From contig JAACJM010000110.1 of assembly GCA_013368315.1 (NCBI GenBank), positions 186,001-250,000 on the forward strand: a stretch of DNA of 64,000 nucleotides, written 5' to 3'. This stretch comes from Tetrapyrgos nigripes (taxonomy: Eukaryota; Basidiomycota; Agaricomycetes; Agaricales; Campanellaceae). The notes under the pieces are model-generated. The model saw only the letters and a list, made by a program, of their open reading frames with translations, was not told the DNA's origin and made no database searches. The translations under genes were made by a program, and so were the position numbers. Below are positions 11,060-21,605 of the stretch, piece after piece; within the stretch, counting starts at the first letter, position 1, and each line of letters opens with the position of its first letter.

Positions 11060-11184
11060 GTGAGTATCTATGTATTTCAGACTTGCAATCTCTGCCGCAA
11101 TTTTCATTGTGTGCAAAGGCTCGACCATCGTCGAGGCCTGTATTCTTCTATTTTACTGTGCAATACAGTGCTAATTTGGCGTAG
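11060..11184 (+). repeat. Repeated intron-like sequence, copy D
   Basis: GTGAGTATCTATGTA to GCTAATTTGGCGTAG with the same core. It shares its upstream exon-like flank with copy B. Confidence 0.7.
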
Positions 11185-11562
11185 TAGATTTTGAACACCC
11201 CCGCAACGAGAATACGAAGGTGTATATGGCGCCGTCATGGTCACACTAAGCCTGGGTAGCCCAGGATCCATGGCTCATCGCTGTGGTTTTCCGGAATGAT
11301 TGGTCTTGCCGATCCCTATGGCTCATTGCTGTGGCTTTTCCCGGTGGCTCTGGAGCCATGCCACCCAACACATTCTTACCCTTCTGACTCCTCCCAGCCG
11401 GGCTCACATTACACACAGCACAGTCCCCGCAAACTTCGCCATCTCCTGAACACTGACCAGGCGAATATATGAATTTGGTGTTGTCATGACGCACACGTTC
11501 ACCTCGCTTATCGTAGTACTCCAACTTCAACCAATTCCCATACATAGTACTACGCATCCAAC

Positions 11563-12434
11563 ATGTCTCGATCTCCTTCCCTAGGTCTCTCTGACCTTCC
11601 TCCTACCCCAACTGACGGCCCACTTACCCTGCCTTTACCTCTGCCGTTTATCGAAATAACAAATCAAGTGGATATCATCGACCGGCGCCGGACTCCTTAT
11701 CAGAATTATTATCCTCCGGGCACGTCTGATCTGCCAACAATCGACTACTTTGAGCTTTCGCTCACGGACACTACCTTTGCCATCTCATCATCCTTCCAAA
11801 TGACTGATTATGGCTATCAAGTGACTGGTGATTTATTGGGTGAGTCGCTTCACTTGAATCTATCGAATAGTAAATTGAAAAACTGACCAAACTGTCTTGC
11901 AGTACCCTCGTTCCTCGGCGCATCTACAAATGCAAGCACATCTGGCATCAACAGGTGCATCCAGTCGGACACTGGGAGTGACGGTGACAATGAAGATACG
12001 CACGGCTCAAGTCAAGCTTTGGTTAGTTGTAATTTTTTTTGTCCTCCTCTCACCATTGATATCCATTCAGAGCCATGACGAGTGTCTGCATCGACGACCA
12101 ATCTTTTCAATGACCGTTTCAGACATTTATATGGTAAGTCGCAGTCAATCTGGCTTCAAACCCCTGACTGATCAATGTACAGAGTCCTTCGTCTAATCTC
12201 TGGATAGAATCGGCCATTGAAAATGCAGCTTTGTCTCTGCCGACATCCCGGATTCCTAGTCCCACCAACACTGTCCAAACGTCTAGTCCCATAATTAATC
12301 CTCGGAAGTTGGCATCTGAAAATCAGCCCATCCTTTGCTCTTCTGGCTCAGATGTTCAAGTTAACAAGCGTTCCCGCTCGCCTAGTACTCCAGCAAGCCC
12401 CCGGAAACGCTGCCTTTTTGACAATGTCAACTGA
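11563..12434 (+). CDS. Unknown 236-aa protein, four exons, basic C-terminus
   Basis: Model join(11563..11839,11903..12021,12071..12133,12183..12434). The introns are 63, 49 and 49 bp, all GT-AG and in phase, with one clean frame to the TGA. The N-terminus is Pro-rich (SLGLSDLPPTPTDGPLTLPL), the middle Asp/Ser-rich (SDTGSDGDNEDTHGSS), and the end is a basic Ser-Pro tail (KRSRSPSTPASPRKRC) that looks like a nuclear localisation signal. The architecture resembles the gene at 6165: several short exons, acidic middle, basic SP-rich end. Both are followed within 0.5 kb by a larger plus-strand gene. I infer they are diverged paralogs. No function is assigned. Confidence 0.7.
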
Positions 12435-12920
12435 TGCGCGTTTTCGAGTGCTATACATGACTCTCCAATATGGATTTGCAATTAGATCCCACTCATGCCC
12501 TACGTTATCGCTTTTGCTTTCCGTTGCACTGTAAATGTATTCCCGACTGAGAGGGGTAATTTGGTTTACTTACATTCAAACATTCAAACGTTCAAACGCT
12601 TACTGTATACATACTTTTCTATATCTACTCGCTTTGGTCTTGATTGAATGCCGTCTTGTCCAAACTCCCCCCTCTGCTCTTGTGTAGTTCACCTTTCATG
12701 TTTTTTCTTGTCTAGAGCTCAGAGTCATACCTTTGTCGCAGTAGTATTGGAGTGGGGCCATTCGGCTAACTGCATTGATTCAAATGGTTACAGTCATATG
12801 TTTGGTTTTTGGAGCCTCTTATAATCCCGTCTCTACGATATTTTCCTCTTAAACCATAACCACCTCCTTCTACTGACTTTTAACAGCTCGATTTACGCGT
12901 TTCAAACCGAAAACCCCCAT
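12435..12920. other. Intergenic spacer, no gene seen
   Basis: Holds a short CATTCAAA/CGTTCAAA repeat near 12575-12600 and presumably the terminator of one gene and the promoter of the next. Nothing else stands out. Confidence 0.5.
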
Positions 12921-14921
12921 ATGAACGCAACAATGGGCAAACGTAAGGCCGGAGCAAGTGATCAGGCCCCTGCACTACCCCAGGGCAAGAGGCGCCGCAT
13001 TCGAGATATCACCAATACGAAGACAACGCCGGTAACTGCGTCGGTACCTGCACCAAAGCAAAACCCAGAGTCGAGTCAGGGAGCACCTGAGGCTCAACCT
13101 CAACCTGACAGCAACGACGGCAAGGAAGAGCCACTTCCACGACCTGGTCCAACCTTGACCGAGCACCTACGGAACAAACGACATTTGCGGAAACGGCAGG
13201 GGTAGGTGTCGTCTCTTACTATGATAGCCACACTGAAGAATCCTCTAGAGCCAAACCTAGGCAAAACATTGACCACTTTCGCTCTGCTGCCCGTCGGATG
13301 GTTGGAATCTTCTCACCCTGGATCGATTGGTATCAGATTCTCTGTCTTGGGATGCAAGACGAGAACATTATCCAGCCAGGAGAAGTTGCTACGGAAGATC
13401 CGTGCGAGTTGTACGTACTCTTCGCTTGCGATACTCGACTACGCCCGTGACTACCTCTGCATCTCCCAGTTTGACCCTCCCATTAATGCCAAGGCAAACA
13501 AAGGTGAAGAACGAGGATGGAACCATCCCCAGCTTGCCCGACTCTTGGTTCCACCTACGAAACTCAATGCTTTTCTCAAGAATCCCAAAGAGTACTACCT
13601 TCTTCTCATGCATGCGTGTATATGGCTAAATACCTTACAGATTCATTTCCAAGGTCCAGGAAAACACAATAAAAATTAGTCACAAGCATTTTCCGTCCTT
13701 CTTCTACTGGGATGCAGGGCAGGAGGCCTCACAAGGTCCCAGGTATGCGGGGACACACCTTCTCACAAGTGATTTGCTTTATAAGGTATGTTGATAACCT
13801 CTCTTCACTTCTACCGTATCTTACTGCGTGATTGACAGGCCTGGGTTCACTTGTTCTGTGGGGAGAGCAACGCTGCGCGATTCAATCCCGCATCAGGAGA
13901 ACGTTTCAAAGTCCTCCACGCTGGGAAGGTGTGGCAATGTGGCCTCAAGACCATCTCCTATTCTCAGATTGCGTACACCACCTTAATGGTATTGTGTATT
14001 TCTTCGCTCAATAGTCATGGTCTCACATATCGCTTTTTCTTAGGTGTGGCATGCTCTAAGTGCTTCCAACCACTGGCGCCTGGACGACGGCGCTGTACAC
14101 AAGCACGCGGCATTTGATCTCGTTTCTGGCTTATTTGAGGATGAACGGCTGATTGACGAGAAGTTCAACAAAAAGTTGCTTGAGGACTGGAATCGGTAAG
14201 TGACATTTTATTGGTTCTCTACCCTTCAACTCAACATACTGTCTTCTCCAGGACGGTAGGCTGGATGCTCCCTGGACTTGAAGACAACAACGACCTTGAA
14301 GATGATGACGATGAAGACTCGTTCCTCAACCAGTGGCAAACTCGCAATAAAATGATCATCGAAGAGGAGGCCGCTGCTGCCAAGAAGGCTGAGGAGGAGG
14401 AGAAAGCTAAAAAGAAGAAAGCTCGAAAAGAGAAGGCTAGAAAGAAGAAAGCTAAGGCAAAAGCTGCTCAAGCAGCGGAGGCCGATGGTACTGAGGGTCT
14501 AGAACCCGACGACGCTGACAACAACAACAACAACAACAATGACAACGCTGACGACAACGGCGACGCTGATGACAACGACAACGACAACGATGATGATGAT
14601 GACAACAACGACAACGACAGCGACAACGACAACGACAACGACAACGGCAACAGCAACAGCAACGACAACGACAATGCTGCTGCCGCTACCGATGCTGACG
14701 TTGCCCCTGCCTCTACTGGAACTGCAGGCCCGACTGCTCCATCGCCAGAGGAGTCTTCAGATCAACATAAGCCAAAGGTGTGTCTCAGGCTTGAAATAAG
14801 GAATATATAGTTCTAATCTTTCCCTCAGCCTCGTGGAAGGGCTCCTCCTCCAAAGCTCCCAGTGAGTGCTGTCCAAGTCATGACCAATATACATGTTGAA
14901 TTTTTCTTTCAGGTTTTTTGA
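12921..14921 (+). CDS. DUF6698-like protein with acidic Asp/Asn tail, nine exons
   Basis: Exons: 12921-13201, 13249-13410, 13470-13591, 13641-13785, 13839-13988, 14044-14195, 14252-14777, 14829-14861, 14913-14921. All junctions are GT-AG and in phase except exon 2 to 3, where the frames differ by one base. That is either a frameshift or an unrecognised splice. The N-terminus is basic (GKRRRIRDI). Then come features I recall from basidiomycete DUF6698 proteins: RGWNHPQLARLLVP, LKNPKEFISKVQ, HFPSFFYW, AWVHLFCGESNAARF and VWHALSASNHWRLDDG. A Lys/Glu coiled segment (EEEEKAKKKKARKEKARKKK) leads into a long Asp/Asn repeat made from GACAAC repeats. The function of the family is unknown to me. The annotation is from remembered motif spacing. 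Confidence 0.6.
14515..14690. repeat. GACAAC-type microsatellite inside a coding exon
   Basis: Repeats of AAC, GAC and GAT encode the Asp/Asn tract of the DUF6698-like protein. The length is probably variable between strains. Confidence 0.85.
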
Positions 14922-16085
14922 TTGCTTATGACTAGAGTGAGTGTCTTCGTTCTACTTCTGTTGATATATGCATTGATGTTGTTTCCAGGTTTCTTTGCCT
15001 TGCCCCGATTGCTTGTTTCATCGACTCTCTTTCCTTTCCCATTTCTTCTCTTCGGTGAGTTTATTCTTTTACTCGTCCTGTCCTATCGCCTTTGATTGAC
15101 GTATTTCTCTCATGATCATTACTCGACGCTCTGCCAGTGAATACTGCAACTGGTACTAGTGTACTACCGCATGATATCTTTCTTGATGCTCACGCTCCTC
15201 GCCTGATCTTGGATCACCGCCGCTTTTCCCTTCTGTTCGTTTTGCTATCCGCCTATATCACTAGCCCTTTCCCTTAAGCTTCTTTGTATCATTTGTTCCT
15301 ATCACTCTCTTCTAGCATCGCTTGTCCTCATTATTGGATCATAGCTCCATTGTCGTCGTCCCTATGCTTACTGCTGTATATTGATTACTATTCGTTGTAA
15401 TGAATTTATGGATTGTTTTGACTGTATATGTGTTGAATGGTCCATACAATGTTCAAGGCCTGATGTCTCTTTTAAGGTGACAAATCCCGATGGAGAACTG
15501 AAATGGTCATGATCCTATCACCCCTTCACTAACCGCAAAACACTCTTATAGCTTCAAGACTTACAAGATCATTTGGACATTTGAAAAGGTGAAAAATCCT
15601 TGCTGACTTTTGAGTGGCTCTAAATCCTCGTTGACCTCTAGATGACCGTAAATCCTTGCCGACCTTTGACTGGCTTCAAATCCTTTGTAACCTTTGAATG
15701 GCTCTGAATCCTTGCCAGCCTTTAACTGGCTTCAAATCCTTTGCAACCTTTGAATGGCTCTAAATCCTTTTGCAGGCTCAACCACCCAAACATCCTTGTC
15801 GATCTTTGGAGGGCACTCAATCATTTGCAGGCTTGACAAAGTGAACAACTGTTGATCAACTGTAGACAGCTCTACACTCTTCATAGCTATGACACAGTAA
15901 GCAATTTGTTAGGACCATGGAAGTAGTCATGAATTATTTTGGAGCTCCATCAGGTGTGTAGTCGTTGATAGTCTTTACATTGCTTTCAATCATTCCAGAG
16001 CTTCTCAAGACAAGTACTCAATTAATGTATCTAAAGCCCATCTATCATTTTGGTCCTCGCAATCTTAGAGTGTCACATAAAGGCC
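14922..16085. other. Gene-free stretch with a 28-bp repeat
   Basis: No convincing coding sequence. Six 28-bp units lie at about 15600-15780. Helitron 3' ends should lie on this side of the minus-strand helicase, but I could not fix a CTRR terminus with a hairpin. Confidence 0.5.
15606..15775. repeat. Six-unit 28-bp tandem repeat
   Basis: The anchor YAAATCCT (one unit reads GAATCCT) recurs at 15621, 15649, 15677, 15705, 15733 and 15761, exactly 28 bp apart, with CCTTTGAMTGGCT between anchors. Confidence 0.85.
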
Positions 16086-16089
16086 TAGT

Positions 16090-17910
16090 CATGTGGCATC
16101 CTCATTTACAGGCATTGGGCACTAATAAAGGTATCTAGATGTATCTGGGCTTTTGGTGATGCATTCCAATGCATAATCTCAGATTGGCAGCAACCATACA
16201 ATCAGAAGAAGAGGGCAACTGTTGCCATAGAAGACACTGAATCTTGTTGGTCATCTGTCTAATGTGGACAATGTTAGATACTTTGCGAGTTTTACCATCT
16301 GATGTTTCAGTAACATCCTTTACTGGTAGTGCAACATCCTCTGAATAGAAGTCAGTCAATTTCTGGCCAGTCTCAATTGCAAAACATTCAGCACCTAAGT
16401 GATTAATCTCATCTTTATGTTATTGTATGCAGTGATTATCAGAACATTTCTGAAAGATGTATCACAAATTGAAGCCAGACCATGCACATGAGATGTAATC
16501 CTAGACATTAAAAAAGAGATATCATCTGGCATACAAAATCTATGTCACATATTAACTAGGACAGTTCTGAACTTATCATCCTCTATACTCTGTGACTGCT
16601 GTCTCAGGTTTTGTCTTAACATAACTACTGAAGTGAAACCATGCCATACTGTACAACCTATTGATTGTTCCTGTTCCTTGTTGGATTTACCTGAATTGCC
16701 TCTACTATAAAGTGCAGCATATTCACCACCCATTGCAGGAGGAAGTTGAGCAAAGTCTCCTGCTACTATTATGTTCATACTACCAAAAGGGGTGTACAAG
16801 TTGTCTCTTGCCTTGCACAGTCTGACACTAATCTTATATAGGTCATGAGCAGACAGCATAGATACTTCGTCAATAAATATATAATCAACACCAAGAAGTC
16901 TTTCTCTAACTTGTGGTAAATTATTTTCAGAAGCTCGTTCATTAATACCAAGCACAGAATGATATGTAGAGCCACCTAAAAGAGCAGCTGCATTACCAGT
17001 AGGTGCCAAGACAATGAATCTATGTGGCTCATCTCTATCAGAAAAGAACTTGGATACAGCTTTGAGTACTTGAGATTTTCCAGTACCACCCATTCCACCT
17101 ATGTACATATGTAATGGCTCAGGAGAATGACAAACTGCATGATTAACAATGATATGGAAAGCTCTCTCTTGTTCCAAGTTCAGTTTGAATGATTTAATGC
17201 AACTAGCAATCAAATCTTTATCGTTTCCTGTGAAGAACGACTTCTCTAAGTATGATTTGTCTAATATTTCCACCTTGTCATATGTAAACTTCTTCAGAGG
17301 CTTTTCATGCTCTGCATCATCTTTGGAATTGCCAGAGCCAGCATTACTTGAGCTATCATCTTTTATGGGAGGCTTCCCTTGCTTTTTGTCCAATACTTGT
17401 TGTCTACAGTCTAATACATGCTTCTTCCACTCACTACCACTGATTGTTTTCTGCAGTGGAGGGTAATCAAATTTTTTGATTGCCTCTGCCTTTTTAGATT
17501 TGTCCCAAGAAGTTTGTTGCATAATACAGTGCATGGCTTCCATCGCAGCCATGTGTCTATGATGACTGGGCCCAACACAAGTGCCATCCTGTAAATCTAT
17601 ATCTTCAAGCACATCATCATGTGGAAATACCGTGTCTATAGACAGTTTTCCTATAATATCATCACTTTCGTCAGCCATGTCTCCCCAGCTATTCACAATC
17701 TCTGCACCTGCCTTTAGTTGTGCTCTGTAATCATCTCTTGCATCCAGACATTCATGTATAACATTAAATTTATCCATCAGTTCAAGTTGCCTTGTGGTAA
17801 AAGTATAATCCTGGAAGGCTTGTGACCAGTCAGATTTCACTCCCAGCAGTTCCTGGCCTTGTCTCCATGGTTTAAAGAGAGTCAACATAGTAGACAAAAA
17901 CAACAAGCAT
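16090..17910 (-). pseudogene. Helitron Pif1-like helicase, truncated and frameshifted
   Basis: The minus frame 17910-16545 encodes the C-terminal helicase of a rolling-circle Helitron: LFKPWRQGQELLG and HECLDARDDY of the pre-helicase region, Walker A GGMGGTGKSQ, Walker B IDEVSML, and GDFAQLPPAMGG. After a stop at 16545 the homology goes on in other frames (LTDFYSEDVALPV, then NLRLCIGM near 16170). The gene is therefore broken by shifts and nonsense changes. The Rep nuclease half is missing. The codons before about 17910 lose similarity, so the 5' end is a truncation. The 84-bp minisatellite next to it probably belongs to the same insertion. Confidence 0.8.
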
Positions 17911-18042
17911 GTGAGAGCTAGATACAGTGGATGCCATGAAGAACACAAGGAACAAGTCAGGTGATGCAAAGTAAGGCAGGAGTCAAGCTCTGACTCCCTG
18001 GATACATGACATGATATCATCACCACTTATTATTCATATGTA

Positions 18043-18117
18043 TAGCATATCAGGATGATGGAGTGGCTGTGTCATGTGGAATGTACAAACAAATGCCAAA
18101 CAAAAATGTATGCTTAA
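18043..18117. repeat. 84-bp minisatellite, left remnant
   Basis: One partial unit (ATCAGGATGATGGAGTGGCT ... AAAAATGTATGC) ending in TTAA at 18114-18117, directly at the edge of the DDE element. The rest of the array is on the other side at 21347. Confidence 0.8.
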
Positions 18118-21100
18118 GATAGAGGCAGTCAGGAACCGACACCCTTACTAAGCTGCTTACATAACCGTGGGAAATGCCAAATCCTGCCTGCTCGAAATTT
18201 TTTTTTGCCTACCACTCACAGAGCGTTGGGGACAGTGTCGGGCGGATCTATACCTAAGCTCTGGACTTTTGTTATCCATTTTTGTAGTTACATAGCTATA
18301 AAACGAGACTGTATTTACGAGTTGCGCAGTAAAGTACAGTATTCTACCTCTTCAGAGCCTCGCGAACCTCTCTAAGAATGTTACCTGGCAAGCATCAGTG
18401 TCCGTGATACTTCTTATTGGCCCAAAGTGCATCTGCTCCAGTGAGACCCTTAGTGTAACCATCAATAAATCTTGCTGCCCGGTTTGCGTATCTATAAAAA
18501 TGCATCAGATCAAACCCAAAGAAAAATAGAAAAGTGAAAAACAGACTGTCGAATCTGCACGAGCGGAATAGAATCTAAAGATTCCTTCACTCTCTGCTCC
18601 ATCTCGTCGATATTTGCAGGGGTGGTGAGATAGTCCTGGTACCTATACTTCGCAGCACCCCAGTACTGCTCAATAAAATTGAGCTCACAATGGTACTTTG
18701 GGTAGAAATCACAAATGTGACCTCGCCGCTCCACTAGCTCCTCCAAAGCAGATTTTTGGCCACGAAGTCAGGCTGATTGAAAAGGAGACGACGGCAACAG
18801 CAGTCAATTCGACCAGGTGCACATTTGAAACCATCACATTGAAAATTGAGGCCACCAGCTGGGTACAATCCTCGTTCCTTCAAAATGACCTCCATCCCTT
18901 TGAAGTGACCCGGAAATTGAGGATGGTCATGGTCAAAGTACAGATCTTGATGCTGAACATCTCCATCCGCATTTTTGAACCAGCCAGGACGCATATGGGG
19001 ACCGTCTTTGTGGGGAGTCCAGTTGGGTGTGATCTGTTTGGGCATTTTCCATGCAGAAAGAGCATCAGCCGCTTGTTTCTGATGGCTAGGAGCATTGTCG
19101 AAAAGGAATAAACCTTGAGCAAACCCATTTGTCCGGTCTTCGAAAAGGTCGATTGCATGGTCAACTTGCACAAGTAAGTCATCACTGTCAAACCAACCAT
19201 CCCGATTTTTTCCGGCTTTGAAGAATATACGAGCCTCTCTGTTTCCCTGTGTAAGACCAAAGAAAAGCAGAATGAAAAAATTGACGACGCACTCAGTGCC
19301 ATCCCGACTGGTTAAACAACCCCATTCTAGTGTCAAAAAATCCGAGACCATTATCGACACTCCCTCGCCTTTCTTGACTGGCTTCATTTTTTCGCTTTCA
19401 TGGATCCAATAGGCCTTGTGGGTATCATTGGCATAGAACATAGATTCATCGTGAGTGACGAGGATGAGCCAAAAAGGTCTGCCTTGCAAATGCACGGGAA
19501 GAACATAGCCTTTTGGTACCTTTCCTTCAAAACTCGGATCATCGTTGTTTCCCCACTCCCACATCCTGGGCGCATATTGTGTCTGCCAGCGGTCTACAAA
19601 TGCCTTCCTGTAGGCAACGACATCCTCTCGTTCATGGCCATCAATATACATTCCATTTTGCCTCTTCCAATACCTCCATTGAAATTTCTTCAACCAATTT
19701 CTCGCAGTCCGTTCCGACACCTTTTGCTTCTCAATGCCCGCTTTCATCAAACGATCCTGGATTTCCGGACTTCCAACCACTTGAATGACATCTTTTGAAG
19801 TGATATAATGGTCCTTTGCGCATTCACTGAGTCGGAGCTGGATTTCAAGAGAAATATCCTCGTCTTCGAGAACAGAAGACTTGGTGCCTTTGTAGCCATG
19901 GAGAGAACATTTTCCTTCATTGAGGAACTGGTGGATCCACTGGCGAATTTTTCGTGCGTGATAAGACCCATGTCCTTGTGCTTTCGAACTGATTAATGAG
20001 GCCTCTTGCCAGGTGTAAGACAGCCGACAGTCATGATATAGGTTCAAGGTTCCAACCATTGCGTTGATATGGCCTCGTAACACAACATCAAGCTTTTTGT
20101 CCTTTGATTTCGCAGTAAGTTTTGCCAGAGCTCTTCGTAGTGCAGGAAAATCTGTGACGTTGAGCTGATTTAGATTCCAGTCAATTGGCGTTTCTTCAGT
20201 GTTGTCCTGAGGGGTGTGGCCTCGTCTCAAATCCTCTAACATCTCTTCGACTACTCTTTTCCTATAAGACTCTTCATCCTCTTCAACATCAAGTCCACTT
20301 CTCTGCTCTCTGATCATCAATGGTGGCCTTGGCTCTTCATCATTTGGCTCCATCAACGTTGGTGTGTCTTCATGAGCCGAAAAATCTTCTTCACTGATGC
20401 TAGAGCTCTCAGAGTCTGAGGCCGCTGTCAGGTCAATACGGACCTCTTCAGAGGAAGCAGGGCAAGTTTGTGGTTTGTTCTTGGGGGGTACAGGTTCATT
20501 TCGAGAGAGTACAGGTGTGTTCTTGATGTCGGATCCTTTCTTGAAAAAAGTGAGCACTGATTGAAATCCCTTGTCAGCCAGGTCTTTTCCTTCCTTCAAC
20601 TTTCTCTGTTTCGTTCTTAACGAATGCCCGCTGTATTTCTTTGGCCGGACCCTCCGTTTCTCAAGTTCCTGTTCGTGTTTCAATGCGAGATCGTGTGCAT
20701 TTTGAAGAACCAACGCAAAGGTTTCCAAGGTTGTCTGCTCGTGGATTTCAGAAACTTGTGAGTCGTTTTCATCTGCTGCATCGTTCCCTTCCTCCTCATC
20801 TGTTGAGCCTTCAAATTCCTCTTCATCTTCCACAACAGCTGTGCCACAAAATGCGCCAATAAGGTCGAGATACTCGGGCTCTTGAAGGAATGGTTCCTGG
20901 GTTTGAGATGGTGGTGGGGGGTTTTCTTCGTCAGGTACCTCTTCTATAGTGACCTTCTGTATCTTCTGGCGAGCTTTTGCAACAGTAGAGCGTGTCGGAC
21001 AAGGCATTTCTGAGGAAAGATTGACTTTCTTTAGTTTTCCAAAAATGGAAATTCTTATTGATTCAGGGGCTTACATAAGTGTACAGCCACACGCCAAATC

Positions 21101-21346
21101 TGCGAGACCAAAAAATTGAAAACCGTCGCAAATGCCAAAAGAACACTTTTTGAGATATTTTGGTTAAAACTTGATGGTAGATTGATGTATTTTAATTCTA
21201 GTCAATAGGAACTCAAGTACATGTCTCTAACTAAGTATCCTATTGATCAAAATGCTCAAAAGTGTCAGTGGTGGGTGGGAGTAGTGCTGCTCGTCATCGG
21301 CTTGCTGAGCTTATGTAACCTGTGTCTGTTCCTGACTGCCTCTATC
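18118..21346 (-). mobile_element. DDE transposon with TTAA target duplication
   Basis: Terminal inverted repeats begin GATAGAGGCAGTCAGGAAC (18118 onward and, inverted, ending at 21346). TTAA stands on both sides (18114-18117, 21347-21350). The flanks join into a continuous 84-bp minisatellite, so the boundaries are well supported. The length is 3229 bp. TTAA targets are known for piggyBac, Kolobok and Sola3. The encoded protein does not look like piggyBac to me, so I leave the superfamily open. Confidence 0.85.
18395..21007 (-). pseudogene. Large DDE transposase, one-base frameshift near the C-terminus
   Basis: The minus strand reads from an ATG at 21007 through about 757 codons. Near 18755 a run of five A's is one base short: the frame ends in KNLLWRS, while the homologous continuation (ALEELVERRGHICDFYPKYH) runs in the next frame. 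A 55-bp intron (18546-18492) then leads to a last exon ending at 18395 (RFIDGYTKGLTG ... KKYHGH). The acidic N-terminal third is low complexity. Residues around 330-470 look like DNA-binding helices (SERTARNWLKKFQW). The catalytic motifs look like VTHDESMFYAND, LFDNAPSHQKQA and HCELNFIEQYWG. The segment ECVVNFFILLFFGLTQ ends in CAG and is probably an intron that stays open. It resembles an abundant basidiomycete transposase family. Confidence 0.7.
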
Positions 21347-21605
21347 TTAATGGTGCTATATAGCTATCAGGATACTGGAGTGGCTGTGTCACGTAGAATT
21401 TACAAACAAGTACCAAACAAAAATGTATGCTAAACGGTGCCATTAAGCTCTCAGGTTGCAGAAGTGGCTGTGTCATGTGGAATGTACAAACAAATACCAA
21501 ACAAAAATGTATGCTTAACAGTGCCATATAGCTATCAGGATGCTGGAGTGGCTGTGTCATGCAGGATGTACAAATAACATCAAACATTTTTGTACACTTA
21601 ATGGT
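21347..21605. repeat. 84-bp minisatellite, three units
   Basis: Units start at 21362, 21446 and 21530. Each has GGCTGTGTCAYG, a TACAAA block and AAAAATGTATGCT, and ends at a conserved GGTGCCAT. It continues the unit at 18043-18117 across the TTAA element. Confidence 0.85.

Larger units (their letters stand above)
9543..11235 (+). repeat. Duplicated intergenic module, copy 2
   Basis: Collinear with 4750-5990 but longer. It carries an extra stretch near 9640-9840 and a partial internal repeat: a TGGCATGTCCGAAAAGACG block near 10872 echoes 10603. It holds repeated introns C and D. It lies between the dioxygenase gene and the 236-aa gene. Just downstream, about 11430-11475 matches the last coding exon of the 6165 gene (CGCCATCTCC, AACACTGACCAGGC), so a gene tail was duplicated as well. 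Confidence 0.65.

Noticed and set aside
14468..14810. Overlapping long open frames on both strands (Ser/Leu-rich, Thr/Met-rich)
   Set aside because: They are by-products of the GACAAC microsatellite. Only the Asp/Asn frame joins properly spliced exons.
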